Positions 33,210-42,218 of a DNA stretch of 64,000 bases are shown in pieces. Location: NCBI RefSeq assembly GCF_016706325.1, contig NZ_JADJJX010000001.1:682001-746000 (forward strand), in the 5' to 3' direction. The stretch is from Methanothrix sp. GTDB taxonomy: Archaea > Halobacteriota > Methanosarcinia > Methanotrichales > Methanotrichaceae. The translations under genes were made by a program, and so were the position numbers. How positions within the stretch are numbered: the first letter of the stretch is position 1; the number at the start of each line of letters is the position of its first letter. Under the pieces are notes generated by a model. The model saw only the letters and a program-made list of their open reading frames with translations. It had not been told where the DNA came from and searched no databases.

Positions 33210-34826
33210 TTAACTCCCCAGCAACTCCTTCTCTTCCTTCTCTGTGATCTTGCCCAAGACCTCCTCTGGCAGGCCGGTGAATATCGCCCTTCCATTGCGC
33301 ATGAGCATAGCCCGGTCACAGACGTTCTTTACAAAATCCATATCATGGCTGACGATTATGAATGTCTCGCCCGTCTCCTCGCGGGCGTTGAGAATGGAGT
33401 TCGTCACCTCGATCTTGGTGATGGCATCCATCGTTCCAGTGGGCTCATCCAGGACCACCAATCTCGGCTCTTTTATCAGGACCTGGGCCATGGCCACCCT
33501 ATGCCTCTCTCCCTCAGAGAGCTCATCGGGCATCTTCTCCAGAACTGATTCTGCCTGCTCCTCAGTGAAGCCAACCGTCTCCAGGGTATGTATGGCCTTT
33601 CTCTCCGCCAGCTCGAAGGGCAATGAGAGGCCAATGGCCTCAGTCAGATTCTCAATCACACTGCGAGAGGGATAGAGGGTATATTCCTGATGGAGTACGC
33701 CGATATATTTTGTGGCCCGGCCCCGACCACTGGATCCGAGGACGGTCATATCCACCCATTCATCCCCCACCCGCACAGCAATGCTGCCATTGGTGGGGGT
33801 GAGAATGCCGCTGATCATCTTGGATAGAGTGGTCTTACCTCCTCCAGAGACGCCTACCAGCCCGAAGATCTCTCCCTCATTCACCACCAGGTCGACCTCA
33901 TCCACAGCTTTGACCACACCTCGATCTATGCTGATATATCTCTTGGAGAGGCCGCTGGCCTTTATCATCGGCTCGCCCAGTTCGACCTCCTCCCGCTTGG
34001 CTAAGGATCCAGCCATGGCCAGGAATTGAGCAGCTATATCCTTCGGCTTGCCCTCTGCCTTGATCTCCCCGTGATCGAGAAGGATGGCCTTCTGGGCTAG
34101 CTCTATCATGACGTCCTCCCAGTGGCTGGTGATGATCAGGGTCATCTTAAAGTCATCTACCGCCCGCTTGATGGAGTCGTGAACCACTCTGGCTGTGCCC
34201 GGGTCAAGAGTCCCAGTCGGCTCGTCTGCCAGCAGGATCATGGGAGATTTTGCGAGCTGGCGGGCCAGGACGACGCGCTGCTTCTCACCGCCGGAGAGCT
34301 CCCGGGCCACATGCATCAGCCGGTGAGAGAGATTGACCTCATCCAGCAGATCCGCAGCCACATGAACGCTCATGCTCTCTCCGGTCTCCTCCACTGCGCG
34401 CATGACATTCACTATCACCCTCTCGTCGCCATAAAGGGCAAAGGTTCTCTGCAGCATTATGGCGATCCTCTTGGAGACATCGCGCCTGAGAGGATCATTT
34501 ATTCCCAGAGATACAAAGTCAGCATCAGCCTTCTCCAGGGTCCCTCCGCACTTGCAGCTCTTTCCGACATGGCTGGGGGGCTCTACATGATGGCACTTGC
34601 TGCACCTGGCCACGTGGAAGATCACGCTGCCTGATATATCCTGGAATGATTCCACACCACGCAGGACGTGCATCAAGACGCTCTTGCCACAGCCGCTCCT
34701 TCCCAAAATGCCGACCGATTCGCCCTCCTCGATGACCAGATTTACATTGCGAAGAGCCACAACATCGCCGAATCGAACCGTCAGATCCTTAATCTCTATA
34801 AAAGGTGCCAATTTATCATGCCTCAT
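33210..34826 (-). CDS. atwA: Methyl-coenzyme M reductase activation component A2 (AtwA)
   Basis: 538 aa with two ABC ATPase domains in one chain, no membrane part. First domain: Walker A GILGRSGCGKS, signature ELSGGEKQRVVLARQ, Walker B LLADEPTG. Between Walker A and signature is a four-Cys insertion (ARCSKCHHVEPP...SCKCGG) that looks like a zinc ribbon, a known trait of this protein. Second domain: GLVGVSGGGKTTL, ELSEGERHRVAMAQV, LVVLDEPTG. It hydrolyses ATP during the reductive activation of MCR's nickel cofactor F430. First gene of the marker operon. Confidence 0.93.
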   Translation of the reverse strand: MRHDKLAPFIEIKDLTVRFGDVVALRNVNLVIEEGESVGILGRSGCGKSVLMHVLRGVESFQDISGSVIFHVARCSKCHHVEPPSHVGKSCKCGGTLEKADADFVSLGINDPLRRDVSKRIAIMLQRTFALYGDERVIVNVMRAVEETGESMSVHVAADLLDEVNLSHRLMHVARELSGGEKQRVVLARQLAKSPMILLADEPTGTLDPGTARVVHDSIKRAVDDFKMTLIITSHWEDVMIELAQKAILLDHGEIKAEGKPKDIAAQFLAMAGSLAKREEVELGEPMIKASGLSKRYISIDRGVVKAVDEVDLVVNEGEIFGLVGVSGGGKTTLSKMISGILTPTNGSIAVRVGDEWVDMTVLGSSGRGRATKYIGVLHQEYTLYPSRSVIENLTEAIGLSLPFELAERKAIHTLETVGFTEEQAESVLEKMPDELSEGERHRVAMAQVLIKEPRLVVLDEPTGTMDAITKIEVTNSILNAREETGETFIIVSHDMDFVKNVCDRAMLMRNGRAIFTGLPEEVLGKITEKEEKELLGS

Positions 34827-34839
34827 AAGCTCATTATAA

Positions 34840-35095
34840 TATAGGGTCCTTTCGCGCTCTTAACCTCTCTCAGACGGTGATATAGCGCTTGCACTATCCG
34901 TGATATAACGCCATTGCTTTTCATGATGTAATGCCTGCTTCATGGATGATACAATGCTACTTAAGCCTATCCGAAGCTCAGGACATGTCTTTCCGATAAC
35001 GATTGTTATAGCTGCCGCCCCAATGCCGGACGGGTCTGCAGCAGGAGGATGATGCTCCTGGCTCAGGGATTGGCTCATAGATCATTGCACTGCAC
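34840..35095. other. Intergenic region between atwA and the nitroreductase gene
   Basis: Divergent promoter region. CTATATTATA (minus strand, 34831-34845) lies close before atwA and may be its TATA element, though the distance to the ATG is short. GATATAGCGCTTGCACTATCCGTGATATAACG near 34876 holds two GATATA half-repeats. No coding frame is convincing. Confidence 0.4.
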
Positions 35096-35098
35096 ATC

Positions 35099-35106
35099 TT
35101 TATAAA
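35099..35106 (+). promoter_or_regulatory. TATA box for the nitroreductase gene
   Basis: TTTATAAA, 37 nt upstream of ATG 35143; a start about 25 nt downstream leaves a short leader holding GAGGT. Confidence 0.55.
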
Positions 35107-35142
35107 GTGCCAAAGCAGCATGATCCAGATGAGGTTACATCT

Positions 35143-35652
35143 ATGCAAGCTCTGGAAGCAATAAAAACCCGTAGAAGCATCAGGAAATTTAAACCTCAAG
35201 AGGTCTCCAAGGAGATCCAAAGGGAGTTGCTGGAGGCGGCCATGCTGGCTCCATCAGCAGGAAATGAGCAGCCCTGGCAGTTTGTAGTAATTGATGATCG
35301 CAAGATCCTGGAGCATATCCCCCAGATCTGTCCAACGGCATCTATGTGCAGGCAGTCGCCTCTGGCGATTCTCGTCTGCAGCGACAGGAATTTGGAGAAA
35401 TACCCCGATTTCTGGGTGCAGGATTGCTCTGCCGCAACCCAGAACATCTTGCTGGCTGCGCATGCCCTGGGTCTGGGTGCAGTATGGGCAGGGGTCTATC
35501 CCATGAAGGAGAGGGTAGAGGGTTTTAGAAAGATGTTCCTCCTCAGCGAGGAGATCACTCCATTCGCCCTGATCGCCCTGGGATATCCGGACGAAGAGCC
35601 TGCCCCGGCCAGGAGATTCAGGGAGGAGAGGATACATTATAACCGCTGGTAG
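35143..35652 (+). CDS. Nitroreductase-family FMN oxidoreductase
   Basis: About 169 aa from ATG 35143 (GAGGT seven nt upstream; GTG 35107 is less likely because the TATA box lies just before it). FMN contacts of the family: IKTRRSIRKFKPQEVSKEIQ, MLAPSAGNEQPWQFVVIDD, and GLGAVWAGVYP, with ALGYPDEE at the end. Acts as a homodimer using NAD(P)H; the substrate cannot be read from sequence. The short form without Fe-S domains resembles small nitroreductases common in methanogens. Two Cys (QICPTASMC) are unusual for the dimer interface region. Confidence 0.88.
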   Translation: MQALEAIKTRRSIRKFKPQEVSKEIQRELLEAAMLAPSAGNEQPWQFVVIDDRKILEHIPQICPTASMCRQSPLAILVCSDRNLEKYPDFWVQDCSAATQNILLAAHALGLGAVWAGVYPMKERVEGFRKMFLLSEEITPFALIALGYPDEEPAPARRFREERIHYNRW

Positions 35653-36227
35653 GGCCTCTCCAGAGCCCTCTTTCTCTCAGTATATGTTTTGTAGGTAATG
35701 GCTGCTGCTATCAACAAGGAGCCCAGGACTATGGACAGAGATATCATTATCATCCACAGCATGCCCTCTATGATCTCCTTTCCCGCAGCCAAGATGACCT
35801 GCGGCCCGTGCCCGGAGGGGTAGGATGCATTGATAGCATAAATCCCGGCCTCATCTACTTTGAAGGCCATTATAGCCCGGCCAGACCGCCCTCCAAGGGA
35901 GTAGGCGAGGCTGCCTGCAGGGGGATAGGTCCGGAGCCTTCTTCCGGAGGCCTTCTCCACTACTGCGATCTCAAGTCCCGGGATCTGCTCTGCGGTCCGG
36001 TAAAAGCGGCCGTCGAAGTAGCTCTCGTTCTCATAAAATATGATATACTCGCCCGGTTCATCGAGATCCAGCTCTACTTCCCCCGGAGCTGCCATCTGAG
36101 TCAATCCAGCCAATGAGCCCGATATTCCTGAGGATAGATACCAGGCGAATGTGCCAAAGCCGGCAATTACAATCGCCAGGGCGAGGCCGTAGCGCCAAAT
36201 GCCGGGAGATACACCCTCTTCACTCAT
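35637..36227 (-). CDS. Membrane protein with extracytoplasmic domain
   Basis: About 196 aa from ATG 36227 (MSEEGVSPGIWRYGLAL). An N-terminal membrane helix (GLALAIVIAGFGTFAWYLSS), an external beta-rich domain of about 115 residues (EVELDLDEPGEYIIFYENES...AGIYAINASYPSGHGPQVIL) and a C-terminal helix (MIMISLSIVLGSLLIAAAIT) with a basic tail. Two-helix topology with both ends inside. I do not recognise the family. Its 3' end overlaps the nitroreductase 3' end by 16 nt, convergent. Confidence 0.7.
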   Translation of the reverse strand: MSEEGVSPGIWRYGLALAIVIAGFGTFAWYLSSGISGSLAGLTQMAAPGEVELDLDEPGEYIIFYENESYFDGRFYRTAEQIPGLEIAVVEKASGRRLRTYPPAGSLAYSLGGRSGRAIMAFKVDEAGIYAINASYPSGHGPQVILAAGKEIIEGMLWMIMISLSIVLGSLLIAAAITYKTYTERKRALERPYQRL

Positions 36228-36320
36228 GACCGAGCACCCTCTAGGATCTGAAATTCTCAGGAATCTGGAATACAATAAAAATCATCTTGAGAGCCCAGAA
36301 TGGACCCTCAGGAGACATCT

Positions 36321-36728
36321 TCAGGAAGCGCCCAGCCGGAAATCGATGAACAGCCCCACCAATTTTCCTTTATCGAAGCATCCATAGACAGGATAGCAAC
36401 CCGGGCCGGGATTGAGATTGAGGCTGTTTCCTTCATCAGAGGCGATGATCAATCCGCTTGCTGTATTCAAGTATCCCATCAACTGGCAACTGGCAATGGG
36501 ATGCTTGACGCAGCTTATCGGTCTGAAATCCGCCCAGGAACCGGATTTGAACAGATCCGAGGTGAAGGGCTCTCCGCCGACCCATGGGCCACCAATGCCC
36601 TTGTTGAACAGATTTTCTGCCCCCTTCTCCCCTGGTCGGTACTCGACCTCTCCTGCTGAACTGGCAATCGCGATCAGAGATGATGCCGCCAACAGCACAG
36701 TCAGAACTGCCATTACATATTTTCTCAT
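36321..36728 (-). CDS. Secreted hypothetical protein
   Basis: About 135 aa from ATG 36728, which follows GGTGAATGCA. Signal peptide (KYVMAVLTVLLAASSLIAIA) then AGEVEYRPGEKGAENLFNKG. The mature part contains four Cys (ISCVKHPIASCQ and GPGCYPVYGCFDKG) spaced as if in two disulfides. No known domain. It is divergent from the sodium symporter gene, sharing a short A+T-rich promoter region (36729-36764). Confidence 0.65.
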   Translation of the reverse strand: MRKYVMAVLTVLLAASSLIAIASSAGEVEYRPGEKGAENLFNKGIGGPWVGGEPFTSDLFKSGSWADFRPISCVKHPIASCQLMGYLNTASGLIIASDEGNSLNLNPGPGCYPVYGCFDKGKLVGLFIDFRLGAS

Positions 36729-36764
36729 TGCATTCACCATCAAGGATTATTTTTAAAGATAACT

Positions 36765-38174
36765 ATGCGCCAGGTATTTAAATTTCTTCCGGCGGATCTC
36801 TATTTTGCAGGAGGATTTACGAATCAAGCAGCTATAGCGATTGCGGCCTATCTGCTGGCCATTTTCATCATAGGAACCTGGCGGCATCGATTGAGGGGGC
36901 TGGTGGACTTCCATCTCGCAGGCAGACGTCAGGGGATCATGGCCCTCACAGGCACCTTCTGCGCAACCATACTGGGAGCATCCACCACCATCGGCATGGC
37001 TGGACTGGGCTACAGCCAGGGTCTTACCGGGTCCTGGTGGATGCTATCGGGCACCATTGGCATGCTCATCCTCTCTCTCTTTCTTGCTGAGAGGATAAGA
37101 TCTACTGGGTGCAGCACTCTTCCCCAGCTCGTCGGCTCGTTCTATGGAGAGAGAGCTCAAGCCTCAGCCTCCCTCCTCATCGCCATCTCCTGGATTGGAG
37201 TGATAGCAGTGCAGATCATAGCCTCGGGAAATATCCTCTCTGCCGTCTTTGGCGGGGATATCAACTATTACATGATCGTCTCCAGCATGGTATTCGTCCT
37301 CTATACCGCATACGGAGGAAGGATCTCTGTTATAAGGACAGATCTATTTCAGTTGCTCATAATAACATCCGGACTGGCGATCCTGTTCTGGAGAGCCTTC
37401 AGCACTGTTGGAGCCGGGCCTCTCATCGGGCAGAGCTTTCCCCTGTCCGCTGAAATGGATTTCTGGAAAGCGATATCCATGATCCTGGTGGTGGGCTCCG
37501 CCTATCTGATCGGCCCTGATATGTACTCGATCATCTTCTCCTCCCGCAGCGCAAGAGGGGCGAAGCTCTCGGCATTCATGACGGCAATAATCCTGATCCC
37601 TCTGGCATTTCTCATCACCTCTCTGGGCATCTTCTCCCGCCATCTCTATCCTGCGATATCCCCCGAGCAGGCAGTGCCCTCCTTGATGGCAGGGCTGCTC
37701 TCGCCCGCGGTTGAGGGGCTGGTGGCTGCCGCCCTGCTTGCCGCCTTTATGTCCTCGGCAGACACCTGCCTTATGACCTTCACCACCATCCTGACCTTCG
37801 ACATATACGGGAAAATACGGCAGAGAGCGCACCGGGAGAGCAGTCTCAAGGATGATCAGGATCATATGATGAAGGCCTCAAGAGTTGCAGTGATCATCGC
37901 TGGGGTCTTTGCGCTCACTTTTGCCGTCTTCATCCCCAACATCATCAAGGCGCTGCTCATAGCCTATACCGTCTTCACCAGCGGCCTATTCATACCTATC
38001 ATCGCTGGATTCTACAGAAAAAAACTCGGCCTGACCTCCACTGGAGCCCTATGGGCGATAGCAGGAGGGGGGTCAACTGCCATCCTCCTGGGACAGAGCT
38101 ATCCCCTCCTGGGAATGGCGGTCTCTGCAGCTCTGCTCTTTGCAGTGAGCTGGCGGAAGAGGTTGCCCCTTTGA
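36765..38174 (+). CDS. Sodium:solute symporter (SSF family)
   Basis: 469 aa with about 12-13 membrane helices, typical of SSF. The opening segment FHLAGRRQGIMALTGTFCAT and GASTTIGMAGLGYSQGLTGS correspond to the family's unwound helix 1 region. LAAFMSSADTCLMTFTTILT is the conserved helix-8 sequence with the Ser/Asp residues that bind Na+. Imports a small organic solute (amino acid, acetate, or osmolyte); the substrate cannot be told from sequence. Methanothrix grows on acetate, but assigning acetate here would be speculation. Not in an obvious operon. Confidence 0.88.
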   Translation: MRQVFKFLPADLYFAGGFTNQAAIAIAAYLLAIFIIGTWRHRLRGLVDFHLAGRRQGIMALTGTFCATILGASTTIGMAGLGYSQGLTGSWWMLSGTIGMLILSLFLAERIRSTGCSTLPQLVGSFYGERAQASASLLIAISWIGVIAVQIIASGNILSAVFGGDINYYMIVSSMVFVLYTAYGGRISVIRTDLFQLLIITSGLAILFWRAFSTVGAGPLIGQSFPLSAEMDFWKAISMILVVGSAYLIGPDMYSIIFSSRSARGAKLSAFMTAIILIPLAFLITSLGIFSRHLYPAISPEQAVPSLMAGLLSPAVEGLVAAALLAAFMSSADTCLMTFTTILTFDIYGKIRQRAHRESSLKDDQDHMMKASRVAVIIAGVFALTFAVFIPNIIKALLIAYTVFTSGLFIPIIAGFYRKKLGLTSTGALWAIAGGGSTAILLGQSYPLLGMAVSAALLFAVSWRKRLPL

Positions 38175-38234
38175 AGGATAACAGAATTGAGGCCAGGCTC
38201 TGCTGCGCCCCCAACTAAATTGCATCGCTCTCCG

Positions 38235-38477
38235 TCATGCAGCCGGCCTGTATCCCCTGGGCTCATCCAGGACCGCGATGGTGGCAATTGCGTGCTTGAA
38301 GACCAGCAGCTCCCCTTTTGCCGTCTGGAGCAGGATCTCATAGGAGTTGAATGACTCTATGGTTCCCGTGACTGGCTGGCCGCCTGAGGTGAGGCGGACC
38401 ATCACCCTCTTGCCCTTCAGCTTGGGAATGAATTGCGGCAATGATTGCTTCCCTGTGGGTCTCTCTTCTTCAGACAT
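38235..38477 (-). CDS. Hfq/Sm-like RNA-binding protein
   Basis: 80 aa from ATG 38477, preceded by GGGGGAGGAG. The Sm fold is visible: Sm1 LKGKRVMVRLTSGGQPVTGT with IESFNSYEILLQT, and Sm2 LLVFKHAIATIAVLD. The KHAIATI stretch is closer to bacterial Hfq (KHAIST) than to archaeal SmAP proteins, which end in RG-type Sm2 motifs. Likely forms a hexameric ring that binds U- and A-rich RNA. Upstream in-frame ATGs up to 38591 would add an unlikely basic Cys-containing extension. Confidence 0.75.
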   Translation of the reverse strand: MSEEERPTGKQSLPQFIPKLKGKRVMVRLTSGGQPVTGTIESFNSYEILLQTAKGELLVFKHAIATIAVLDEPRGYRPAA

Positions 38478-38725
38478 GTCTCCTCCCCCGATCATAATAC
38501 GTCTCTGTCCGCCTGGCTTTATGCATGATTTGCACTGCATCCTCCCCGATCCTGAGCCTTGAAGCCCCGGGACATGAGATTGAGGCTTCAACCCCTTCAG
38601 CCAGGCTCAAATAAATTTTCATTCATGAGATTATCAACCTTACGCCGTGACTTGAAGCACCGCTGATGCAAAAGGAGCAACAGCAATTTAATCCAGGCCG
38701 GATAAGAGCCTTAAGGGATGTGGAT

Positions 38726-39103
38726 ATGAAAAAAAAAGCTGGCCTCATTGATCTGCATGGGCCTTATCATCCTCCTCCTGCAACCATCTTCATCTTTCCT
38801 GGATGTGGGAGGGATTTTGGCCTCTCTTGGCTGGAAGAGCACAGCACAAAGCCGGTTGTTGAAGAGGTTCATGATAACCTCTGGAAATGGGGGGGCGCAC
38901 CTAAGGGCTTTAAGATCTACAATGGCACCGTCTATCCGCCCGGGCAGGCACCGCTATGGTATTACCCAAGTTATGCCTCCAGCAGCACTCCTATCATCAT
39001 CAATAGCTCTGCTGCAGGCGGGCAGCCCCCGGAGTATGCCTCTCTGGATCCCTGGCTGACTGCCCAGCTCACCGGCCGTCCAGTGGCTCTGTACAGTCTC
39101 TGA
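38726..39103 (+). CDS. Secreted hypothetical protein, probably frameshifted near its start
   Basis: The C-terminal reading (KIYNGTVYPPGQAPLWYYPS... to PVALYSL, stop 39103) is convincing as an exported protein rich in Pro, Tyr and Ser. A signal peptide appears only in another frame: from ATG 38726, after the A run, one reads LASLICMGLIILLLQPSSS. Removing one A from the nine-A run and compensating downstream, probably near 38810, would join the two. So the gene is likely real but the sequence has two indels, at least one in a homopolymer. No known domain. Confidence 0.5.
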   Translation: MKKKAGLIDLHGPYHPPPATIFIFPGCGRDFGLSWLEEHSTKPVVEEVHDNLWKWGGAPKGFKIYNGTVYPPGQAPLWYYPSYASSSTPIIINSSAAGGQPPEYASLDPWLTAQLTGRPVALYSL

Positions 39104-39221
39104 GCCCGCAGGGTCTTGCTTTACTGGGGAGCAGAAAGCCCATTAAGCCGGCCCGGAATGAAAATGGATGAGAGACTGAGGCTGCACCAGTGGTGTCAGC
39201 CTAGTCTCCATTTTATTCTGC

Positions 39222-39281
39222 TCTGAAGTGCCCTGTTCTGAAGTGCCCTGTTCTGAAGCGCCCTATTTTCAGTGCCCTATT
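39222..39281. repeat. 15-bp tandem array, four copies
   Basis: TCTGAAGTGCCCTGT at 39222, 39237 and (diverged) 39252, then a 14-bp copy at 39267. The last copy runs into the stop codon of the sulfite-reductase-like gene, so the final Leu-Lys-stop of that protein is encoded by repeat sequence. Confidence 0.85.
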
Positions 39282-39936
39282 TCAGAATCTCTCTCTTGAA
39301 GGCCTCAAAGCCGATCTCCTCTATGAAATCGCCTAAACGCTGCTTCTTGGCATGATCTTTGTAGAAGTTGACGATCTTATCGATCAGGGCGAAGGCCTCA
39401 TCATCGGATAGATTCTCTGCCAGCATCATACCCAGCCTCGGCCTCACCCCGCTGCTTCCGCCCACCAACAGCCTCCAACCCCTGGCAGTGCCAATCAGGC
39501 CGACATCCTTCACCGCCGGCTCAGCACAGGAGTTGGCGCATCCTGATACCCCCATCTTGAACTTCCAGGGCAGCTCCATTCCATGATACTTCTCGTCCAG
39601 CTTCAGCCCCATACCCACAGCATCCTGCAGGCCGCGCTTGCAGAAGGTGGTTCCGGGACAGATCTTTATGCTGCGAACACACAGGCCTATGGCCGCCCCG
39701 GCCTTCATGCCCAGGTCTGCCCAGGCATTATCGATATCCTTCTCCTCGATACCCACGATGGCGATCCTCTGGGCGGATGTTATCTTCAAGGCCTTGGCAT
39801 GATACTTCTCTGCCACATCGGCGATCCTTCGAAGGCCAGCGGGATCGATTATGCCGCCTGCAATATGGGGGGCGATGGCAAAGGTCTCTTTATCCCTTTG
39901 AATGATGGCGCCCTTTTCCAGAATGTCTTTGGTCAT
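39277..39936 (-). CDS. Small siroheme/[4Fe-4S] sulfite-reductase-like protein (Dsr-LP)
   Basis: About 219 aa from ATG 39936 (GGAG upstream). A single-unit nitrite/sulfite reductase: the N-terminal ferredoxin-like half has AIAPHIAGGIIDPAGLRRIA, and the C-terminal part carries the cluster/siroheme motif KICPGTTFCKRG (C-x5-C) and VSGCANSCAEP (C-x3-C). Compact proteins of this kind in methanogens are called dissimilatory sulfite reductase-like proteins, and some relatives act in F430 or siroheme-related chemistry. A role in sulfite reduction is possible but not shown. It lacks the additional ferredoxin and F420 domains of Fsr. Confidence 0.85.
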   Translation of the reverse strand: MTKDILEKGAIIQRDKETFAIAPHIAGGIIDPAGLRRIADVAEKYHAKALKITSAQRIAIVGIEEKDIDNAWADLGMKAGAAIGLCVRSIKICPGTTFCKRGLQDAVGMGLKLDEKYHGMELPWKFKMGVSGCANSCAEPAVKDVGLIGTARGWRLLVGGSSGVRPRLGMMLAENLSDDEAFALIDKIVNFYKDHAKKQRLGDFIEEIGFEAFKREILK

Positions 39937-40143
39937 GCTCAACCACTCCTGCATCAAACCGATTTGAATTGGATTTGCTTGTCAGGTAAATGGGTTGAGG
40001 CTTCCCGGCAAAAAGCTTTTCCTATCAAAAGTGCTTTTCCAAGATCAAGAGAATATTTCGATTATGTCCTTCAGGATAGCTGAAGAGGAACTCAATTTAG
40101 AACCATTGAGACTCAATTCCTCATCAGCATCTCTTTCCAGGCA

Positions 40144-40437
40144 TCATGCATGTGCCTTTGTCTGCAAAGAGGTCCCGCTGGACCTGCTCTTGCGATGGCG
40201 CGAACGCCTTCCTACATATTCATCGCTCTTAACCCACTCACCAGTCTCTTCATCCTTCTCATACTGCTCTTTTACAGCCAACCAGGCTGATTTGTGAGAT
40301 GCCCTATCGCGGATCGCCTCTTCTTCTGATTCCAGCTCCTCCCAGCAGCTATTGAAGGCCTTCATGTATATGGTCTTGGCCCGGTTGGGCAGATTTCGGA
40401 CGCTCCTGGGCAGCTCGCTTATATTCTTGTATGGCAT
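40144..40437 (-). CDS. ChaB-family protein
   Basis: 97 aa. The first 70 residues match ChaB: MPYKNISELPRSVRNLPNRA, then KTIYMKAFNSCWEELESEEE and AWLAVKEQYEKDEETGEW. The C-terminal 25 residues are basic and disordered (VGRRSRHRKSRSSG), more suited to nucleic-acid or membrane-surface contact. Named for a supposed regulator of the ChaA cation antiporter; the true function is unclear. No chaA neighbour is present. Confidence 0.85.
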   Translation of the reverse strand: MPYKNISELPRSVRNLPNRAKTIYMKAFNSCWEELESEEEAIRDRASHKSAWLAVKEQYEKDEETGEWVKSDEYVGRRSRHRKSRSSGTSLQTKAHA

Positions 40438-40556
40438 CTAATACACCTCCTGTATGTGTTTAGGTTGTGACGGCCCTCCTATTAATAACAGCCTGGTTAA
40501 AAGGTTTTGGGCTGACCTGGATCATGGGAGAGGCCCAAAACCTCTGCGATTTCCCT

Positions 40557-41405
40557 TCACTTTCTCGTGGATGCTTTGACCTCTCTCAGCTTTGCCATGG
40601 CCGCTTCCCGGTCTGCCTTGGCCTTATCCTGGCGGGATAGAGCTGGAGTTGCCGATGCCAGGGCGGGGGCTGCTGACTGTTCTGCCGCCTTATCTGTATC
40701 TATGCCGGCAGAAAGGTCTGCAGCATTCGCCCCATCCATTGCAGCATCAGTGGCGTTTGCAGCCTCGGCAGCAATAGCTGCAGCCTGATCGGCGGCTGCT
40801 GCTGTGGCATCAGCGCAGTAGCCGGGCGGGATTGGGGTCATGCTCTCATCTACGATTATATTCATGTTCAACAGGAAATCGAATATCGTATCCTCATCGA
40901 TGTTGGCGTCCATCACTATCAATGCTGCCGTCTGGTTGGTGGGCTGGTAGGCGGCGAATAGGGATCCCCCCAGGATGCCCCAGATAGCAGGCCGGTCATC
41001 GATATATAACTCGGATTGACTGTAATTGGCCAGCAGTATGTTTGCATCAACAGTGGCGAGCAAGGATATCAATCCCTCTGCATCAAGGAGGCTTGCAGGA
41101 GGCTGACAGGGATACAGCAGAAAGATATCTATTCGGCTGCCATTCAGGAGGATGGATGTCTTAATATCCTTGCCGCCAGTATAATTCAGAATCTTCTGTT
41201 CGTACGGTTCGACATCAAATGCGGAAGGCACGATAGTGCCGAGTTCTGCATAGGTATCTGTCTCGTCGCCAAGGGGCATCGTCAGATGAATATAACTCTC
41301 CTCCTGAGCAGCGGCAAGATTCGCTATCAGAAGGCCGAGAACGATGCACAGAGAGATCAATAGCCGTGCAACTGCTGGCCTGCGTGCCAGAATCGTCAAT
41401 TTCAT
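40557..41405 (-). CDS. Secreted hypothetical protein with Ala-rich tail
   Basis: 282 aa. Signal peptide (RLLISLCIVLGLLIANLAAA) and a mixed alpha/beta domain to about residue 195 (DVEPYEQKILNYTGGKDIKT; GLISLLATVDANILLANYSQ). The tail, residues 195-282, is an extraordinary Ala/Asp/Lys-rich segment (AAAADQAAAIAAEAANATDA ... KAKADREAAMAKLREVKAS) likely to form a helix or flexible surface stalk. Several N-glycosylation sequons. Family unknown. Confidence 0.7.
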   Translation of the reverse strand: MKLTILARRPAVARLLISLCIVLGLLIANLAAAQEESYIHLTMPLGDETDTYAELGTIVPSAFDVEPYEQKILNYTGGKDIKTSILLNGSRIDIFLLYPCQPPASLLDAEGLISLLATVDANILLANYSQSELYIDDRPAIWGILGGSLFAAYQPTNQTAALIVMDANIDEDTIFDFLLNMNIIVDESMTPIPPGYCADATAAAADQAAAIAAEAANATDAAMDGANAADLSAGIDTDKAAEQSAAPALASATPALSRQDKAKADREAAMAKLREVKASTRK

Positions 41406-41696
41406 TCACTCCACCTCATTGCTATTTCCCGATTTTTATCTCCTTTCGACTAATCCGGGTTTATCAGGGTCAGTTTATAACTCTCTAACTATATAGGGTT
41501 TTCCTAATTTATTTTTCAGAGTACAAATGATCTGGCTTCAGCCTTCATCGAGGATGCAACGGACTGCGATATTGTAATATACCAGTGATCGGATACTAAA
41601 CAGTATTAAGATCATTGATGGTGTACTCGGAGGGACTGAAAGTACTGGCTCTCTCCCTTCGACCCTGAGACAAGAAGATACGGAGAGTGAAAAATT

Positions 41697-42164
41697 TTGA
41701 GATCAAACATATGGATTATCTCTCTTGCTGCTGCATTGATGATCCTGGCCTTCAGCGCGATGGCATCAGTGGTCATAAATGAGATGGAACTGAACCCCCC
41801 GAAGGGAGGAGCCGAATGGATCGAGCTTTATAATTCTGGAAATGAGAGCGTGGACATCAGCGGCTGGACGGCCACCATCACCGATGGCAGCTGGATAGGC
41901 GAGCTATCAGCCGTTCCCGAGGGGACAATCCTCCCCGCTGGCGGATTCTATGTCATGGATGGCCAGAAATCATGGAACCATACCAATGGCGGATATGCTA
42001 CCCTCTTCACGGCATCCGGCGAGGAGGTGGACAGGACTGCCTTCCGGGTGGACAGCCTGGGAAATGACTTCACCTTTGGCTGGCATCCAGACGGATATGA
42101 TACGAACACAGATAGCGATTGGGGCCTGGCGGCTGGAACCCGTGGGTCCTCCAATATCCTCTAA
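41697..42164 (+). CDS. Secreted lamin-tail-domain (LTD) protein
   Basis: 155 aa from TTG 41697 (GGAGAG upstream). Signal peptide (IISLAAALMILAFSAMA) then an LTD Ig-like fold occupying nearly all of the mature protein: VVINEMELNPPKGGAEWIEL, YNSGNESVDISGWTATITDG, PAGGFYVMDGQKSW, and FTFGWHPDGYDTN. LTD proteins in prokaryotes are extracellular and often accompany nucleases or adhesins; none is adjacent here except the paralogue at 42219. Confidence 0.85.
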   Translation: MRSNIWIISLAAALMILAFSAMASVVINEMELNPPKGGAEWIELYNSGNESVDISGWTATITDGSWIGELSAVPEGTILPAGGFYVMDGQKSWNHTNGGYATLFTASGEEVDRTAFRVDSLGNDFTFGWHPDGYDTNTDSDWGLAAGTRGSSNIL

Positions 42165-42218
42165 GGCTGCTGAATAGACTCCTGGTTAAGAGATCATGGG
42201 ATTCAGGATGTACTGGAG

